Of a stretch of 34,876 nt of DNA, positions 1-7,644 are shown piece after piece (positions within the stretch are counted from its first letter, which is position 1; every line of letters begins with the position of its first letter). The notes beneath the pieces were generated by a model. The model made no database searches and was not told where the DNA came from. It saw only the letters and a list, made by a program, of their open reading frames with translations. A program made the position numbers and the translations under genes. The DNA is from Lachnospiraceae bacterium (GTDB lineage Bacteria; Bacillota; Clostridia; Lachnospirales; Lachnospiraceae). The stretch is taken from positions 1 through 34,876 of the forward strand of contig JAEELW010000118.1 in the NCBI GenBank assembly GCA_016282915.1, given 5' to 3'.

Positions 1-169
1 GAGTAACTTTGCATGCATTTGCTCCTTTCTGTTCTCAACTGATGATGAATAGGTTACATCCTGCAGTATACAGAACGGCGCACCGTTTGTTCAGAATAAA
101 TGTACAGCTACATCGGAATAGGCGCACCGTTTATTTCGGAATGTGCGCACCGATTGGCCGGAATTTGCA
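1..169 (-). mobile_element. End of an IS21-like insertion sequence (partial)
   Basis: Three related segments (77-97, 121-142 and 144-164) share the core GCGCACCG followed by a GAAT-type end, a pattern like the multiple terminal repeats of IS21-family elements. The outer edge appears to be ...TTTGCA at 169, because the reading frame of the neighbouring gene is sensible up to that point and becomes IS sequence after it. At the left edge of the window a minus-strand AAAGGAG precedes an ATG (near 13-15), where the first transposase gene would start; only a few codons are visible. Family assignment is inference from terminal architecture; no transposase sequence can be read. Confidence 0.45.
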
Positions 170-502
170 CCCGGCATGTAAAGAACTGTATAACTTCTCT
201 ATTTCATTGTCAGAATACGCCACAACGACCTTTTCGATTAATTTCAGTCTGCTCTCAGCTTCTTTCAAAACAGCGTCATTGTAATTCTTCTGCGCCAACT
301 GACATGCCAATTGAATATTATCCTTTGTAATGTATACCCCCTGCTTGTCATTAACACAATGATAGTATCTGAACCTTTTCCCATCCTTTGATATGCGTAA
401 CCATCCAGCCGGAGGAGTTGTATCCTGCATCTTTCTGGTCTTTAATATGATCCTTTTCAAATACTCTTGCTCCTGCAATAACATTTCTATAAATCCATAC
501 AT
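131..502 (-). pseudogene. Truncated hypothetical protein (N-terminal part), cut by the IS21-like end
   Basis: A strong ribosome site (GGGAGGGG) precedes the ATG at 502. The 123-residue product looks like the N-terminal third of a hypothetical protein family common in Lachnospiraceae: an N-terminal helix, a SKDGKRFRYYH segment, a GVYITKDN segment, and an AQKNYNDAVLKEAE helix. From memory, full-length members continue into a restriction-endonuclease-like domain; that part is absent here. The last dozen residues (CKFRPIGAHIPK) are encoded by the insertion-sequence end, so the natural frame was interrupted after about residue 111. No function can be assigned; it is probably inactive. Confidence 0.6.
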
Positions 503-917
503 ATCATTCCCCTCCCATATTTATCTTGGTTTTTCTCTTGTTAACTCGCTTTTTCTCAGTTTTTCAAAAAGTTTTAGATGAGCTTTTCGTCTATGTCATT
601 CCCCTTGGCCCTTTATTCAATGGATTATCAGGTATCCGGAGTGCACGAAATAAGACGTCGTCTTATATCGCTATGATCGGCCTTCTCTTCTCCCCGGTTC
701 CTTACGGCAGCACAACCTCCCATGTCATACGGGATATCCTCATCAAGAGGTTCCTTAATTCCTTCGTTCTGCTTATCCATAAAGGGGCGTCATAATGCTC
801 CCTCGCTGAGTCATTGCTCTGATGGTGCAAAATCTGACTACGGCTCTCTATGTTCTTTCTGGTCCAGTTCTCTCGGCACCTTACGGTGGACGTCTTCCCT
901 CGATCCCTGTTTTGTCC
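503..917 (-). ncRNA. Non-coding 3' flank of the IS110-family transposase; candidate bridge RNA region
   Basis: About 415 bases lie between the transposase stop and the next gene without a convincing coding frame. IS110-family elements carry a structured guide (bridge) RNA in a non-coding end, located upstream of the transposase in some groups and downstream in the IS1111 group. Here the downstream flank is much the longer one. It contains a 7-bp stem with 3-base loop at 650-666 (ATAAGAC/GTCTTAT) and further short stems. The assignment is inference from position and length; neither the RNA ends nor the guide loops could be defined by eye. Confidence 0.3.
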
Positions 918-2345
918 TTATGCGGCCGCTGGTCTTCGGATATCGCTCATCATCTTCTGTGGATCATATGCGACACCCTTAGTCAGTACTGCGTAGAACA
1001 CTCGTATCAGCTTACAGCTGATGGCTATCACGGACTGCTTCTTCTTCAATGGATTGCTCTCTCTTGTCGTGTAATATCTGTGCAGCTCTCGGAATTCCGG
1101 GTTCGTAGCTATCAGCGGGATGGCAGCATTAAACAGTATGGCTCGCAGCTTACTTCGACCTCTTTTACTTATGGTCGTCTGTCCCTTATGCTTCCCTGAG
1201 CTATTCTCCCTCAGCGATAATCCGGCAAGCTTCTGGATCTGTCTGGGTGATTCGAAACGCCTCACATCACCCACCTCTGCCAGAAACCCTGCAACCGTGA
1301 TCAGTCCGATACCTTGAATGGCAAGCAGTTGCTCGCTTTCGGGTATCAACCTACACAAACGTTCTATTTCTTTCATGATCGAGTCCAGCTGTGCCTTCTT
1401 GTAGTCATAATCCTGAAGCAACAGGTTCATTTCATATCTTGCTGCGGCAGTCCCCTTTTTTAGACCGATGCTCTGCTTTGCTATCTCATACAGGGTCGTT
1501 GCCCGTTTTATCCCGACAGCTCTCAGCTTCGCATCCCGCCAGATCTGATTTACGCCTTCAGCGCCAAGCGTTATGACTTCTTCCGGCAGACATGCCTTTC
1601 GTAATACCAGCATGCTACTCTGTGACTCGTAATCACCAAACACATCCGTGTATTCGGGAAAGTAAATGGCAAACCATCTGGCAAACCGGTTCTTGACCTG
1701 GGTAAGCTCCCTGATGAGCCGTTTACGATTGTTTACCAGTACTCTTAAGTCTGCGTATACGCCATCCGGTGTATACGGTGCGGAATACCTTCCTTCGATG
1801 ACCAGTTTTGCTATCACCTTCGGATCTTTGTTATCATTCTTACTCTGGCTGTTGTCATCCAGTTCCTTGGTCTGCTTTACCGCATAGGGGTTCACCATGA
1901 CTAGCAGGATGCCTTCATCCTCAAGGTAAGCACCAAGATCGAACCAGTAATGACCGGTCGGCTCGATCCCCACGATCACTTCTGCCTTCCCATGCTTGTC
2001 TTTTAAGTGCTGCATCCAGTCTTTCAGGCCTACAAAGCCTCCTCGGCTGTTGCTGAATTTAAAGACCTTTCCGAGTTCAATGCCCCTCCAGTCAAAGGCT
2101 CTGGCATACTGTGTCGTGCTCCCGATATCAATCCCTACCACCAAAGTAGATTCTTTTACTTGATTGATCTTCTGATTTTGTTTACAATTCATTTGTGAGG
2201 GTCTCCTTTGTTTAATGATTTAGTCAACCGCCAAGTTAACAATCATTATTCTATGGGAGTCTCTCACTTTTTACAAACCCATCATTTGTTCCTTAACAGG
2301 AATGCTCCCTAATATGTTATATTGACTCCTTTATGGTCTCCTGAT
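520..2345 (-). mobile_element. IS110-family insertion element (ends approximate)
   Basis: The element comprises the transposase, a short upstream flank of about 150 bases and a long downstream flank of about 400 bases. IS110 elements usually lack terminal inverted repeats and leave little or no target duplication, so the ends cannot be fixed by inspection. The right limit is set by the start of the tandem array (first arm at 2352) and the left by the ribosome site of the truncated gene at about 510. The element is a probable recent arrival since its transposase is uninterrupted. Confidence 0.5.
918..2192 (-). CDS. IS110-family transposase (DEDD/serine recombinase type)
   Basis: This 424-residue protein has the two-part layout of IS110 transposases. 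The N-terminal RuvC-like domain opens with VGIDIGSTTQYARAFD and continues through GIEPTGHYWFDLG and a KNDNKDPKVIAKL block, giving the acidic residues. The C-terminal Transposase_20 domain contains IQGIGLITVAGFLAEVGD and AGLSLRENSSGKHKGQ, where the serine of the SSG segment is the expected nucleophile. Length is normal and the frame is intact, so it may be active. An AAAGGAG-type site lies about ten bases upstream of the ATG. The gene sits between a truncated hypothetical gene and the 54-bp repeat array. Confidence 0.93.
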   Translation of the reverse strand: MNCKQNQKINQVKESTLVVGIDIGSTTQYARAFDWRGIELGKVFKFSNSRGGFVGLKDWMQHLKDKHGKAEVIVGIEPTGHYWFDLGAYLEDEGILLVMVNPYAVKQTKELDDNSQSKNDNKDPKVIAKLVIEGRYSAPYTPDGVYADLRVLVNNRKRLIRELTQVKNRFARWFAIYFPEYTDVFGDYESQSSMLVLRKACLPEEVITLGAEGVNQIWRDAKLRAVGIKRATTLYEIAKQSIGLKKGTAAARYEMNLLLQDYDYKKAQLDSIMKEIERLCRLIPESEQLLAIQGIGLITVAGFLAEVGDVRRFESPRQIQKLAGLSLRENSSGKHKGQTTISKRGRSKLRAILFNAAIPLIATNPEFRELHRYYTTRESNPLKKKQSVIAISCKLIRVFYAVLTKGVAYDPQKMMSDIRRPAAA

Positions 2346-2351
2346 GATGCG

Positions 2352-3568
2352 GTCACATGGCCTCCGGCGATCCTGTGACCTATTTCGCTGGTTTTGCCTT
2401 TTTACAGTCACATGGCCTCCGGCGACTCTGTGACCTATTTCGCTGGTTTTGGCATTTACAGTCACATGGCCTCCGGCGACTCTGTGACCTATTTTGCTGG
2501 TTTTGCCTTTTGCAGTCACATGCCCTCCGGCGATCCTGTGACCTATTTCGCTGGTTTTGCCTTTTGCAGTCACATGGCCTCAGACGACCCTGTGACCTAT
2601 TTCGCTGGTTTTGCCTTTTACAGTCACATGACCCTCGGCGATCCTGTGACCTATTTCGCTGGTTTTGGCATTTACGGTCACATGGCCTCAGGCGATCCTG
2701 TGACCTATTTCACTGGTTTTGCCTTTTGCAGTCACATGCCCTCCGGCATTCCTGTGACCTATTTCGCTGGTTTTGCCTTTTACAGTCACATGCCCTCAGG
2801 CGACTCTGTGACCTATTTCGCTGGTTTTGACATTTACAGTCACATGGCCCTCGGCGACTCTGTGACCTATTTCGCTGGTTTTGGCATTTACAGTCACATG
2901 GCCTCAGGCGACTCTGTGACCTATTTCGCTGGTTTTGCCTTTTACAGTCACATGGCCTCCGGCGATCCTGTGACCTAATTTGCTGGTTTTGCCTTTTGCA
3001 GTCACATGGCCTCCGGCGACTCTGTGACCTAATTTGCTGGTTTTGGCATTTACGGTCACATGGCCTCAGGCGACTCTGTGACCTATTTCGCTGGTTTTGC
3101 CTTTTACAGTCACATGGCCTCCGGCGATCCTGTGACCTATTTCGCTGGTTTTGGCATTTACGGTCACATGGCCTCCGGTATTCCTGTGACCTATTTCGCT
3201 GGTTTTGCCTTTTACAGTCACATGGCCCCCGGCGATCCTGTGACCTATTTTGTTGGTTTTGGCATTTACGGTCACATGACCTCCGGCGACTCTGTGACCT
3301 ATTTCGCTGGGTTTGCCTTTTACAGTCACATAGCTTCCGACGATCCTGTGACCTATTTCGCTGGTTTTGGCATTTACAGTCACATAGCTTCCGACGACTC
3401 TGTGACCTATTTCGCTGGGTTTGGCATTTACGGTCACATGGCCTCAGGCGACTCTGTGACCTATTTCGCTGGTTTTGACATTTACGGTCACATGGCCTCC
3501 GGCAACTCTGTGACCTATTTCGCTGGTTTTGCCTTTTACAGTCACATGGCCTCAGGCGACTCTGTGAC
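2352..3568. repeat. 54-bp tandem repeat array, 23 hairpin copies
   Basis: Each unit starts with GTCACA, then a 16-base loop (consensus TGGCCTCCGGCGAYYC), then TGTGAC, then a 26-base spacer (consensus CTATTTCGCTGGTTTTGSCWTTTACR). Starts are at 2352, 2407, 2461 and then every 54 bases to 3541; only the first interval is 55. Both 6-base arms are identical in all 23 copies, while loop and spacer carry many substitutions. The period is a multiple of three, so long frames read through on both strands, but the forward frame has TAA stops in the units at 2947 and 3001. No family of known repeats is recognised. Confidence 0.95.
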
Positions 3569-3726
3569 TCATATTACATTTATAGAATTAGAGGCCTCCT
3601 GATCTTTACTATAGGTCGACTCCTTAAAGTTTTTTGAGAATTTACAGTCAACAAAATATTGACTCTGAAGATGTTAGCTGAATCTGCGATAAGCAGAGAA
3701 AAGATATCAGAATCCTGATAATACAA
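3569..3726. other. AT-rich flank of the repeat array, no gene seen
   Basis: This stretch between the last hairpin and the rpsI terminator has no supported gene. It shares short words with the left flank of the array (GACTCCTT and CTCCTGAT occur on both sides, at 2325-2346 and 3596-3626 in different order). A minus-strand TTGACT near 3640 resembles a -35 element, but no good -10 element follows. Confidence 0.4.
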
Positions 3727-3750
3727 CCCGGAAGCCAGAGGGCTTCCGGG
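3727..3750 (-). terminator. Probable terminator after rplM-rpsI
   Basis: A perfect 10-bp stem (CCCGGAAGCC with GGCTTCCGGG, loop AGAG) lies 36 bases past the rpsI stop. In the minus direction it is followed by TTGTATT, a weak U-tract, so termination may be partial. Confidence 0.65.
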
Positions 3751-3786
3751 GAAATATCTTTAATGAAAATAACTCTTTTAAAATTA

Positions 3787-4188
3787 TTATCTCTTGCTGA
3801 ACTGAGGTGCACGTCTTGCGGCTTTGAGACCGTATTTCTTACGCTCTTTCATACGAGGATCGCGGGTAAGGTAGCCGGCCTTTTTCAGAACCGGGCGATA
3901 CTCTTCGTCCGCATGTACCAGCGCACGGGCGATACCGTGACGAACCGCACCTGCCTGACCGGTGAATCCGCCGCCCTTAACGGTAACATAAGCGTCGAAC
4001 TTGCCCTCCGCTTCCAGAGCGGTCAGAGGCTGCTTAACGATCACCTTGAGGGTCTCCATGCCGAAATACTCATCCAGATCGCGGCTGTTGATGGTGATCT
4101 TTCCTTTACCGGGAGTCAGAAAGACTCTTGCTACAGATTTCTTACGTCTGCCGGTCCCGTAAAACTTTTCCGTTGCTTTCTTTGCCAT
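3787..4188 (-). CDS. rpsI: 30S ribosomal protein S9
   Basis: The 133-residue product has the standard S9 signature: [16 protein letters not shown] at the N-terminus, the [19 protein letters not shown] core, and the basic tail [13 protein letters not shown] whose C-terminal residues contact P-site tRNA in the small subunit. Length is normal. The start is set by GGGAGG about nine bases upstream of MAKKATEKF. It follows rplM by 16 bases, the usual L13-S9 operon, and ends before a hairpin at 3727-3750. Confidence 0.98.
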   Translation of the reverse strand: MAKKATEKFYGTGRRKKSVARVFLTPGKGKITINSRDLDEYFGMETLKVIVKQPLTALEAEGKFDAYVTVKGGGFTGQAGAVRHGIARALVHADEEYRPVLKKAGYLTRDPRMKERKKYGLKAARRAPQFSKR

Positions 4189-4204
4189 TTTTTATATCCT
4201 CCCG

Positions 4205-4633
4205 TTAAAACGACAGTGCTTCCGGCTTCTGTGCCGCATGCTTGTGCTCCGGCCCTGCATATACAAAGAGCTTCTTGTACATCTCTCTGCCCAGAGGTCC
4301 CTTGGGAAGCATACCCTTCACTGCCAGCTCGATCACCTCTTCCGGCTTCTTTGCCAGCTTCTCACGAAGGCTAGCTTCCTTCATGCCGCCGACATAATCG
4401 GAATGGCTGTAATAAATCTTCTGATCCATTTTCTTACCGGTCACCTTGATCTTTTCCGCATTCACGACGATCACATAATCGCCAAGATCCATGTTCGGTG
4501 TAAATACCGGCTTATTCTTACCACGCAGCACCTTGGCGATCTCACTGGCCAGGCGCCCTAAGGTATATCCGCTCGCGTCCACCACGTACCACTTACGCTC
4601 GATCGACTGCGGCGATGCCATATAAGTCTTCAT
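4205..4633 (-). CDS. rplM: 50S ribosomal protein L13
   Basis: This 142-residue protein matches L13 throughout: [19 protein letters not shown] at the start, [31 protein letters not shown], and the [21 protein letters not shown] block. It is an early-assembling large-subunit protein. AGGAGG lies at good spacing before the ATG at 4633. Expression comes from a consensus promoter at 4721-4749 with an 80-base leader, and rpsI is cotranscribed downstream. Confidence 0.98.
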   Translation of the reverse strand: MKTYMASPQSIERKWYVVDASGYTLGRLASEIAKVLRGKNKPVFTPNMDLGDYVIVVNAEKIKVTGKKMDQKIYYSHSDYVGGMKEASLREKLAKKPEEVIELAVKGMLPKGPLGREMYKKLFVYAGPEHKHAAQKPEALSF

Positions 4634-4668
4634 TCTCGCTTACCTCCTGTAAACTGCCGATTACAACT

Positions 4669-4706
4669 GTTCCGGCGTCTCATGTGATGTCCGGGCACAT
4701 AAGAAC
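4669..4706 (-). promoter_or_regulatory. Possible L13-type leader hairpin in the rplM 5' UTR
   Basis: Within the roughly 80-base leader, nested complementary segments can form a stem (outer GTTC/GAAC, inner ATGTG/CACAT, with an alternative CCGG/CCGG pairing). Firmicute rplM genes often have an autoregulatory L13 leader in this position. Matching to that family is by position and general shape only. Confidence 0.3.
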
Positions 4707-4720
4707 CGTCACGAAAACAC

Positions 4721-4749
4721 ATTATAGCCTATCCCTTCGTATATGTCAA
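4721..4749 (-). promoter_or_regulatory. Sigma-A promoter of rplM-rpsI
   Basis: On the minus strand TTGACA (4744-4749) and TATAAT (4721-4726) are both perfect consensus hexamers with a 17-bp spacer. Transcription should begin near 4714. It is back-to-back with the tRNA-Gln promoter. Confidence 0.92.
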
Positions 4750-4769
4750 ATATTTATTTGCCGTCTCTG

Positions 4770-4798
4770 TTTACAAAAAAATAGGTCTGTGTTATCAT
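4770..4798 (+). promoter_or_regulatory. Promoter of tRNA-Gln
   Basis: TTTACA (4770-4775) and TATCAT (4793-4798) are separated by 17 bp, with an expected start near 4805, 15 bases before the mature tRNA. Confidence 0.8.
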
Positions 4799-4819
4799 TC
4801 CTTAAGTAAAATATACTTT

Positions 4820-4892
4820 TGGGCCATCGCCAAGCGGTAAGGCACAGGGTTTTGATCCCTGCATCTCGCTGGTTCGAATCCAGCTGGCCCAG
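4820..4892 (+). tRNA. tRNA-Gln (anticodon TTG)
   Basis: A 73-base cloverleaf can be drawn: acceptor TGGGCCA/TGGCCCA, anticodon stem CAGGG/CCCTG around loop TTTTGAT giving anticodon TTG, and T-arm GCTGG/CCAGC around TTCGAAT. The CCA end is not encoded. A run of six T follows at once and may end transcription. miaA begins about 80 bases downstream. Confidence 0.96.
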
Positions 4893-4972
4893 CTTTTTTA
4901 TTCCGGTTCATCTTTATCGCTGTCAGGATAAAAGTGTTCCGACGGACCGCAGCTGCGGATACTTCTCTCCCA

Positions 4973-5929
4973 ATGATAAACGAAAGAAGCAAAGCCAAAG
5001 AACTGATCATCATCGCAGGCCCTACCGCTACCGGAAAGAGCGATCTGGCCGTGGCCCTTGCCAAAGAGACCGGCGGCGAGGTGATCAGCGCCGATTCCGT
5101 GCAGGTCTACCGCGGTCTGGATATCGGTTCCGCCAAACTCACGCCCGAAGAGATGCAGGGCGTGCCCCATCATCTGATCGACGTGCTCGATCCCGAAGAG
5201 CCCTTCAATATCACCCTTTTTCAGAAAATGGCAAAGGACGCGATCGAAAGTATCCGTTCCCGCGGACATGTCCCTATCCTCTGCGGGGGCACCGGCTTTT
5301 ATATCCAGTCCGTCCTTTATGATATCGAGTTCTCGGAGGAGAAGGACGGCGACGCCTACCGCAAAAGCCTCGAAAAGCTTGCCGCGGATGGACGCGCTGA
5401 CGAGCTTTACGATCAGCTTCGCGCGATCGATCCCGCTTCCTGCGAAAAGATCCATCCCAACAATATCAAACGCGTGATCCGCGCGCTGGAATACTATCGT
5501 GAGACCGGCCGGCCGATCTCGGAACATAACGAAGAACAGCGCGCCCGGACCGCAGCCTATGATGCCGTTTTTTTTGTCCTGAGCGATGAGCGCCGTGCCC
5601 TTTACGAGCGGATCGACCGCCGTGTGGACCGCATGATCGACGCCGGGCTCGTGGAAGAAGTGCGGCGGCTGAAAGACGCCGGCGTACCGCGGCATTGCAC
5701 TTCCATGCAGGGACTCGGATACAAAGAGATCTATGCGTATCTGGAAGGGGAATGCAGCCTGGACGAAGCCATCACTGCCATAAAGAGCGGCAGCCGGCAT
5801 TTTGCAAAACGCCAGCTGACCTGGTTTCACCGCGAACCGGATGCACTCTGGTTTGACCGCAGCCTCTATGCGGATCCTTCCCGCGAAATCTTAAATGAGA
5901 TGCTGAAACTCCTTCAAAAAGACTGCTGA
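4973..5929 (+). CDS. miaA: tRNA dimethylallyltransferase
   Basis: MiaA transfers a dimethylallyl group to N6 of A37 in tRNAs that read UNN codons. The 318-residue product shows the P-loop IAGPTATGKSDLA near residue 12, ISADSVQVYRGLDIGSAK, the GGTGFYIQSVLYD segment, IHPNNIKRVIRALEYY, and the C-terminal KRQLTWFHRE typical of the family. The ATG at 4973 gives a normal N-terminus but has no clear ribosome site; a GTG at 4934, preceded by AGGA, would add 13 residues. It is the only long plus-strand gene on this side of the window and ends four bases from the convergent GGDEF gene. Confidence 0.96.
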   Translation: MINERSKAKELIIIAGPTATGKSDLAVALAKETGGEVISADSVQVYRGLDIGSAKLTPEEMQGVPHHLIDVLDPEEPFNITLFQKMAKDAIESIRSRGHVPILCGGTGFYIQSVLYDIEFSEEKDGDAYRKSLEKLAADGRADELYDQLRAIDPASCEKIHPNNIKRVIRALEYYRETGRPISEHNEEQRARTAAYDAVFFVLSDERRALYERIDRRVDRMIDAGLVEEVRRLKDAGVPRHCTSMQGLGYKEIYAYLEGECSLDEAITAIKSGSRHFAKRQLTWFHREPDALWFDRSLYADPSREILNEMLKLLQKDC

Positions 5930-5933
5930 AGCC

Positions 5934-7340
5934 TCAGCGGTATCTTTCGTGTGTCTCGTAGTATTTCCGTTTATCCTCATACATGCGCTCGTCCGCTTTC
6001 CGCAGGGCCTGGCGCACCTCATTCAGTCTCGGCACGGAACTGCCGCCCATGGCAAAGGAAACATCCCCGCTTTTTTCCGCATTTCTGCGGATCTCTTCGA
6101 TCTTTTCCGCGATCCCTTCCTCGGTCAGTCCGCAGACGATGATTGAAAACTCATCCCCACCCGCGCGGTAGATGTCGCTCTCGTCAAAGCTCTGTCTCAG
6201 AACATCCGCCGCATCCTGCAGAAGCCGGTCTCCTGCCGCATGCCCCTTTTTGTCGTTCACTTCCTTTAAGCCGTTCAGGTCCGCAAAGATCACCCCGACA
6301 GACATATCCGTATCTTCTTTTTTTGTCGCGATGCCGTCTACGAAATTGTTCATTTCATTACGGTTCATCACGCCCGTGAGCATATCGCGGGAGCTTAAGA
6401 GCTTCAGCCTGTCCACCAGCAGATAATTTCCGATCTCGGACCCCAGGATAAAGCTGGCGATCTCCATCGTCTCCTTGATCTCCACCGCTTTCTCGGAATT
6501 GAAATTGAGCGCCCACATATAAGCCAGGGTATGCTCTGCGGATTTCAGCGGGAAAAAGACGATGCTCTTCGCCCCTGCTGCCGTCAGCGACTCATACCAG
6601 ACGGGATTGCGTTCCTTTATCACTTCCATGTCCTGCTCATCCTTGATGATCAGGCAGTTGCTGCCCGCAATGGTTCCCGGCCAGGTCTCGGTGATCGCAT
6701 AGAAAGATCCGTCCAGATAGCGCTCCATCGGAAGAAGCTTTGACCCTTCCGCAAAAGACTCGCCGAGCACTTCGCAGCTTTTCCTTATATCGTCCACCAG
6801 AAGGATGCAGCAATGCTCCGCCGCACACATTTCACGCACATCACAGATCACATCTTTGATCGTCTCGCGGAAATCCTTTGTCCCCCGCAGCTTGATACTC
6901 GTTTCCAATACCGCTGCCGCGCGGTCTCCGGAGATATTGGACATATTCTCCGAGCTGGCCTCGAAGCTGATCTCCATCATATAGATACAATAGCTCAGAT
7001 TTCCGTCGTCCGGGATCAGTGGAAGAAAGGTCATGTTCAGCCATATGCCGCTCATACGGTCGGGACTCACGTAGGAATGCAGGCATTTTTTCTCCACGGC
7101 CGCCCGATAGCAGTAATCTTCAAAATTCAGATCCCGTGTCAGGTATCTCGTATATTCGCTGTTCGGGACAAATTCTTTTGTAAGCATCTCCGCGCCGGGA
7201 GCCGGATGCTCGATGGAATCGATATAGGCCGCATTCCCCGTAACAACGCGGAATGGCCCACGGCGGCCATCCTCATGTCTTTCGACGGATACCACGCAGG
7301 CCATCGCACTCATATGATCAACGACACTCTGAAAATCCAT
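5934..7340 (-). CDS. GAF-GGDEF protein, probable diguanylate cyclase
   Basis: The C-terminal domain (about residues 320-465) is a GGDEF cyclase domain: SSRDMLTGVMNRNEM, IFADLNGLKEVND, and an intact GGDEF motif at about residue 394, so synthesis of cyclic di-GMP from GTP is expected. A central GAF-like region (about 150-310) and an N-terminal PAS-like region probably sense a signal; no membrane segment is visible, so it is cytoplasmic. The inhibitory I-site (RxxD five residues before GGDEF) is absent, the position reading FDES. The start at 7340 is chosen because GGGAGGGG precedes it; an upstream ATG at 7418 has no ribosome site. A good promoter lies at 7462-7490. Confidence 0.88.
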   Translation of the reverse strand: MDFQSVVDHMSAMACVVSVERHEDGRRGPFRVVTGNAAYIDSIEHPAPGAEMLTKEFVPNSEYTRYLTRDLNFEDYCYRAAVEKKCLHSYVSPDRMSGIWLNMTFLPLIPDDGNLSYCIYMMEISFEASSENMSNISGDRAAAVLETSIKLRGTKDFRETIKDVICDVREMCAAEHCCILLVDDIRKSCEVLGESFAEGSKLLPMERYLDGSFYAITETWPGTIAGSNCLIIKDEQDMEVIKERNPVWYESLTAAGAKSIVFFPLKSAEHTLAYMWALNFNSEKAVEIKETMEIASFILGSEIGNYLLVDRLKLLSSRDMLTGVMNRNEMNNFVDGIATKKEDTDMSVGVIFADLNGLKEVNDKKGHAAGDRLLQDAADVLRQSFDESDIYRAGGDEFSIIVCGLTEEGIAEKIEEIRRNAEKSGDVSFAMGGSSVPRLNEVRQALRKADERMYEDKRKYYETHERYR

Positions 7341-7461
7341 CCCGATCCCCTCCCGTAAACACAGTAGTACTTCCGTACACGGATTCCGCGATCCGCTCTG
7401 TCTCTTCCGGTCTGTCATGATATGCCGCTATAACGGAAACACGGTTTCAGATATATCCTAT

Positions 7462-7490
7462 ATGTTAGCATAGAATAGCTCCGCTGTCCA
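7462..7490 (-). promoter_or_regulatory. Promoter of the GGDEF gene
   Basis: Minus-strand TGGACA (7485-7490) and TAACAT (7462-7467) are spaced by 17 bp, with the start expected near 7455, leaving a leader of about 115 bases before the chosen start codon. Confidence 0.6.
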
Positions 7491-7596
7491 CTTTGGGCTG
7501 AATTCCGCTGTTCCGGAAGGCTGGCGATCCTGCATGGCGGCAGGCACGTTTCGCCCAGCGGCCGACAGGCAAGCGGACAGTATCGAAAACGTGACT

Positions 7597-7630
7597 TCAA
7601 AAAACAGCGTTCCGAAAACAGAACGCTGTT
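7597..7630 (-). terminator. Terminator after the beta-helix lipoprotein gene
   Basis: A perfect 10-bp stem (AACAGCGTTC/GAACGCTGTT, 8-base loop) begins 15 bases past the stop codon and is followed on the minus strand by TTTTTTG. Confidence 0.88.
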
Positions 7631-7644
7631 GTAAGGTACCGGAT

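Noticed and set aside
2352-3568. CRISPR array (28-bp palindromic repeats with 26-bp spacers)
   Set aside because: The supposed spacers are nearly identical to each other, repeats vary in the loop, and no cas gene is present.
2357-3602. Repetitive proteins encoded by the 54-bp array (18-residue repeats such as SHMASGDPVTYFAGF)
   Set aside because: The period is a multiple of three, so several frames on both strands stay open by default. The forward frame has stops in two units, starts lack ribosome sites, and substitutions show no codon pattern.
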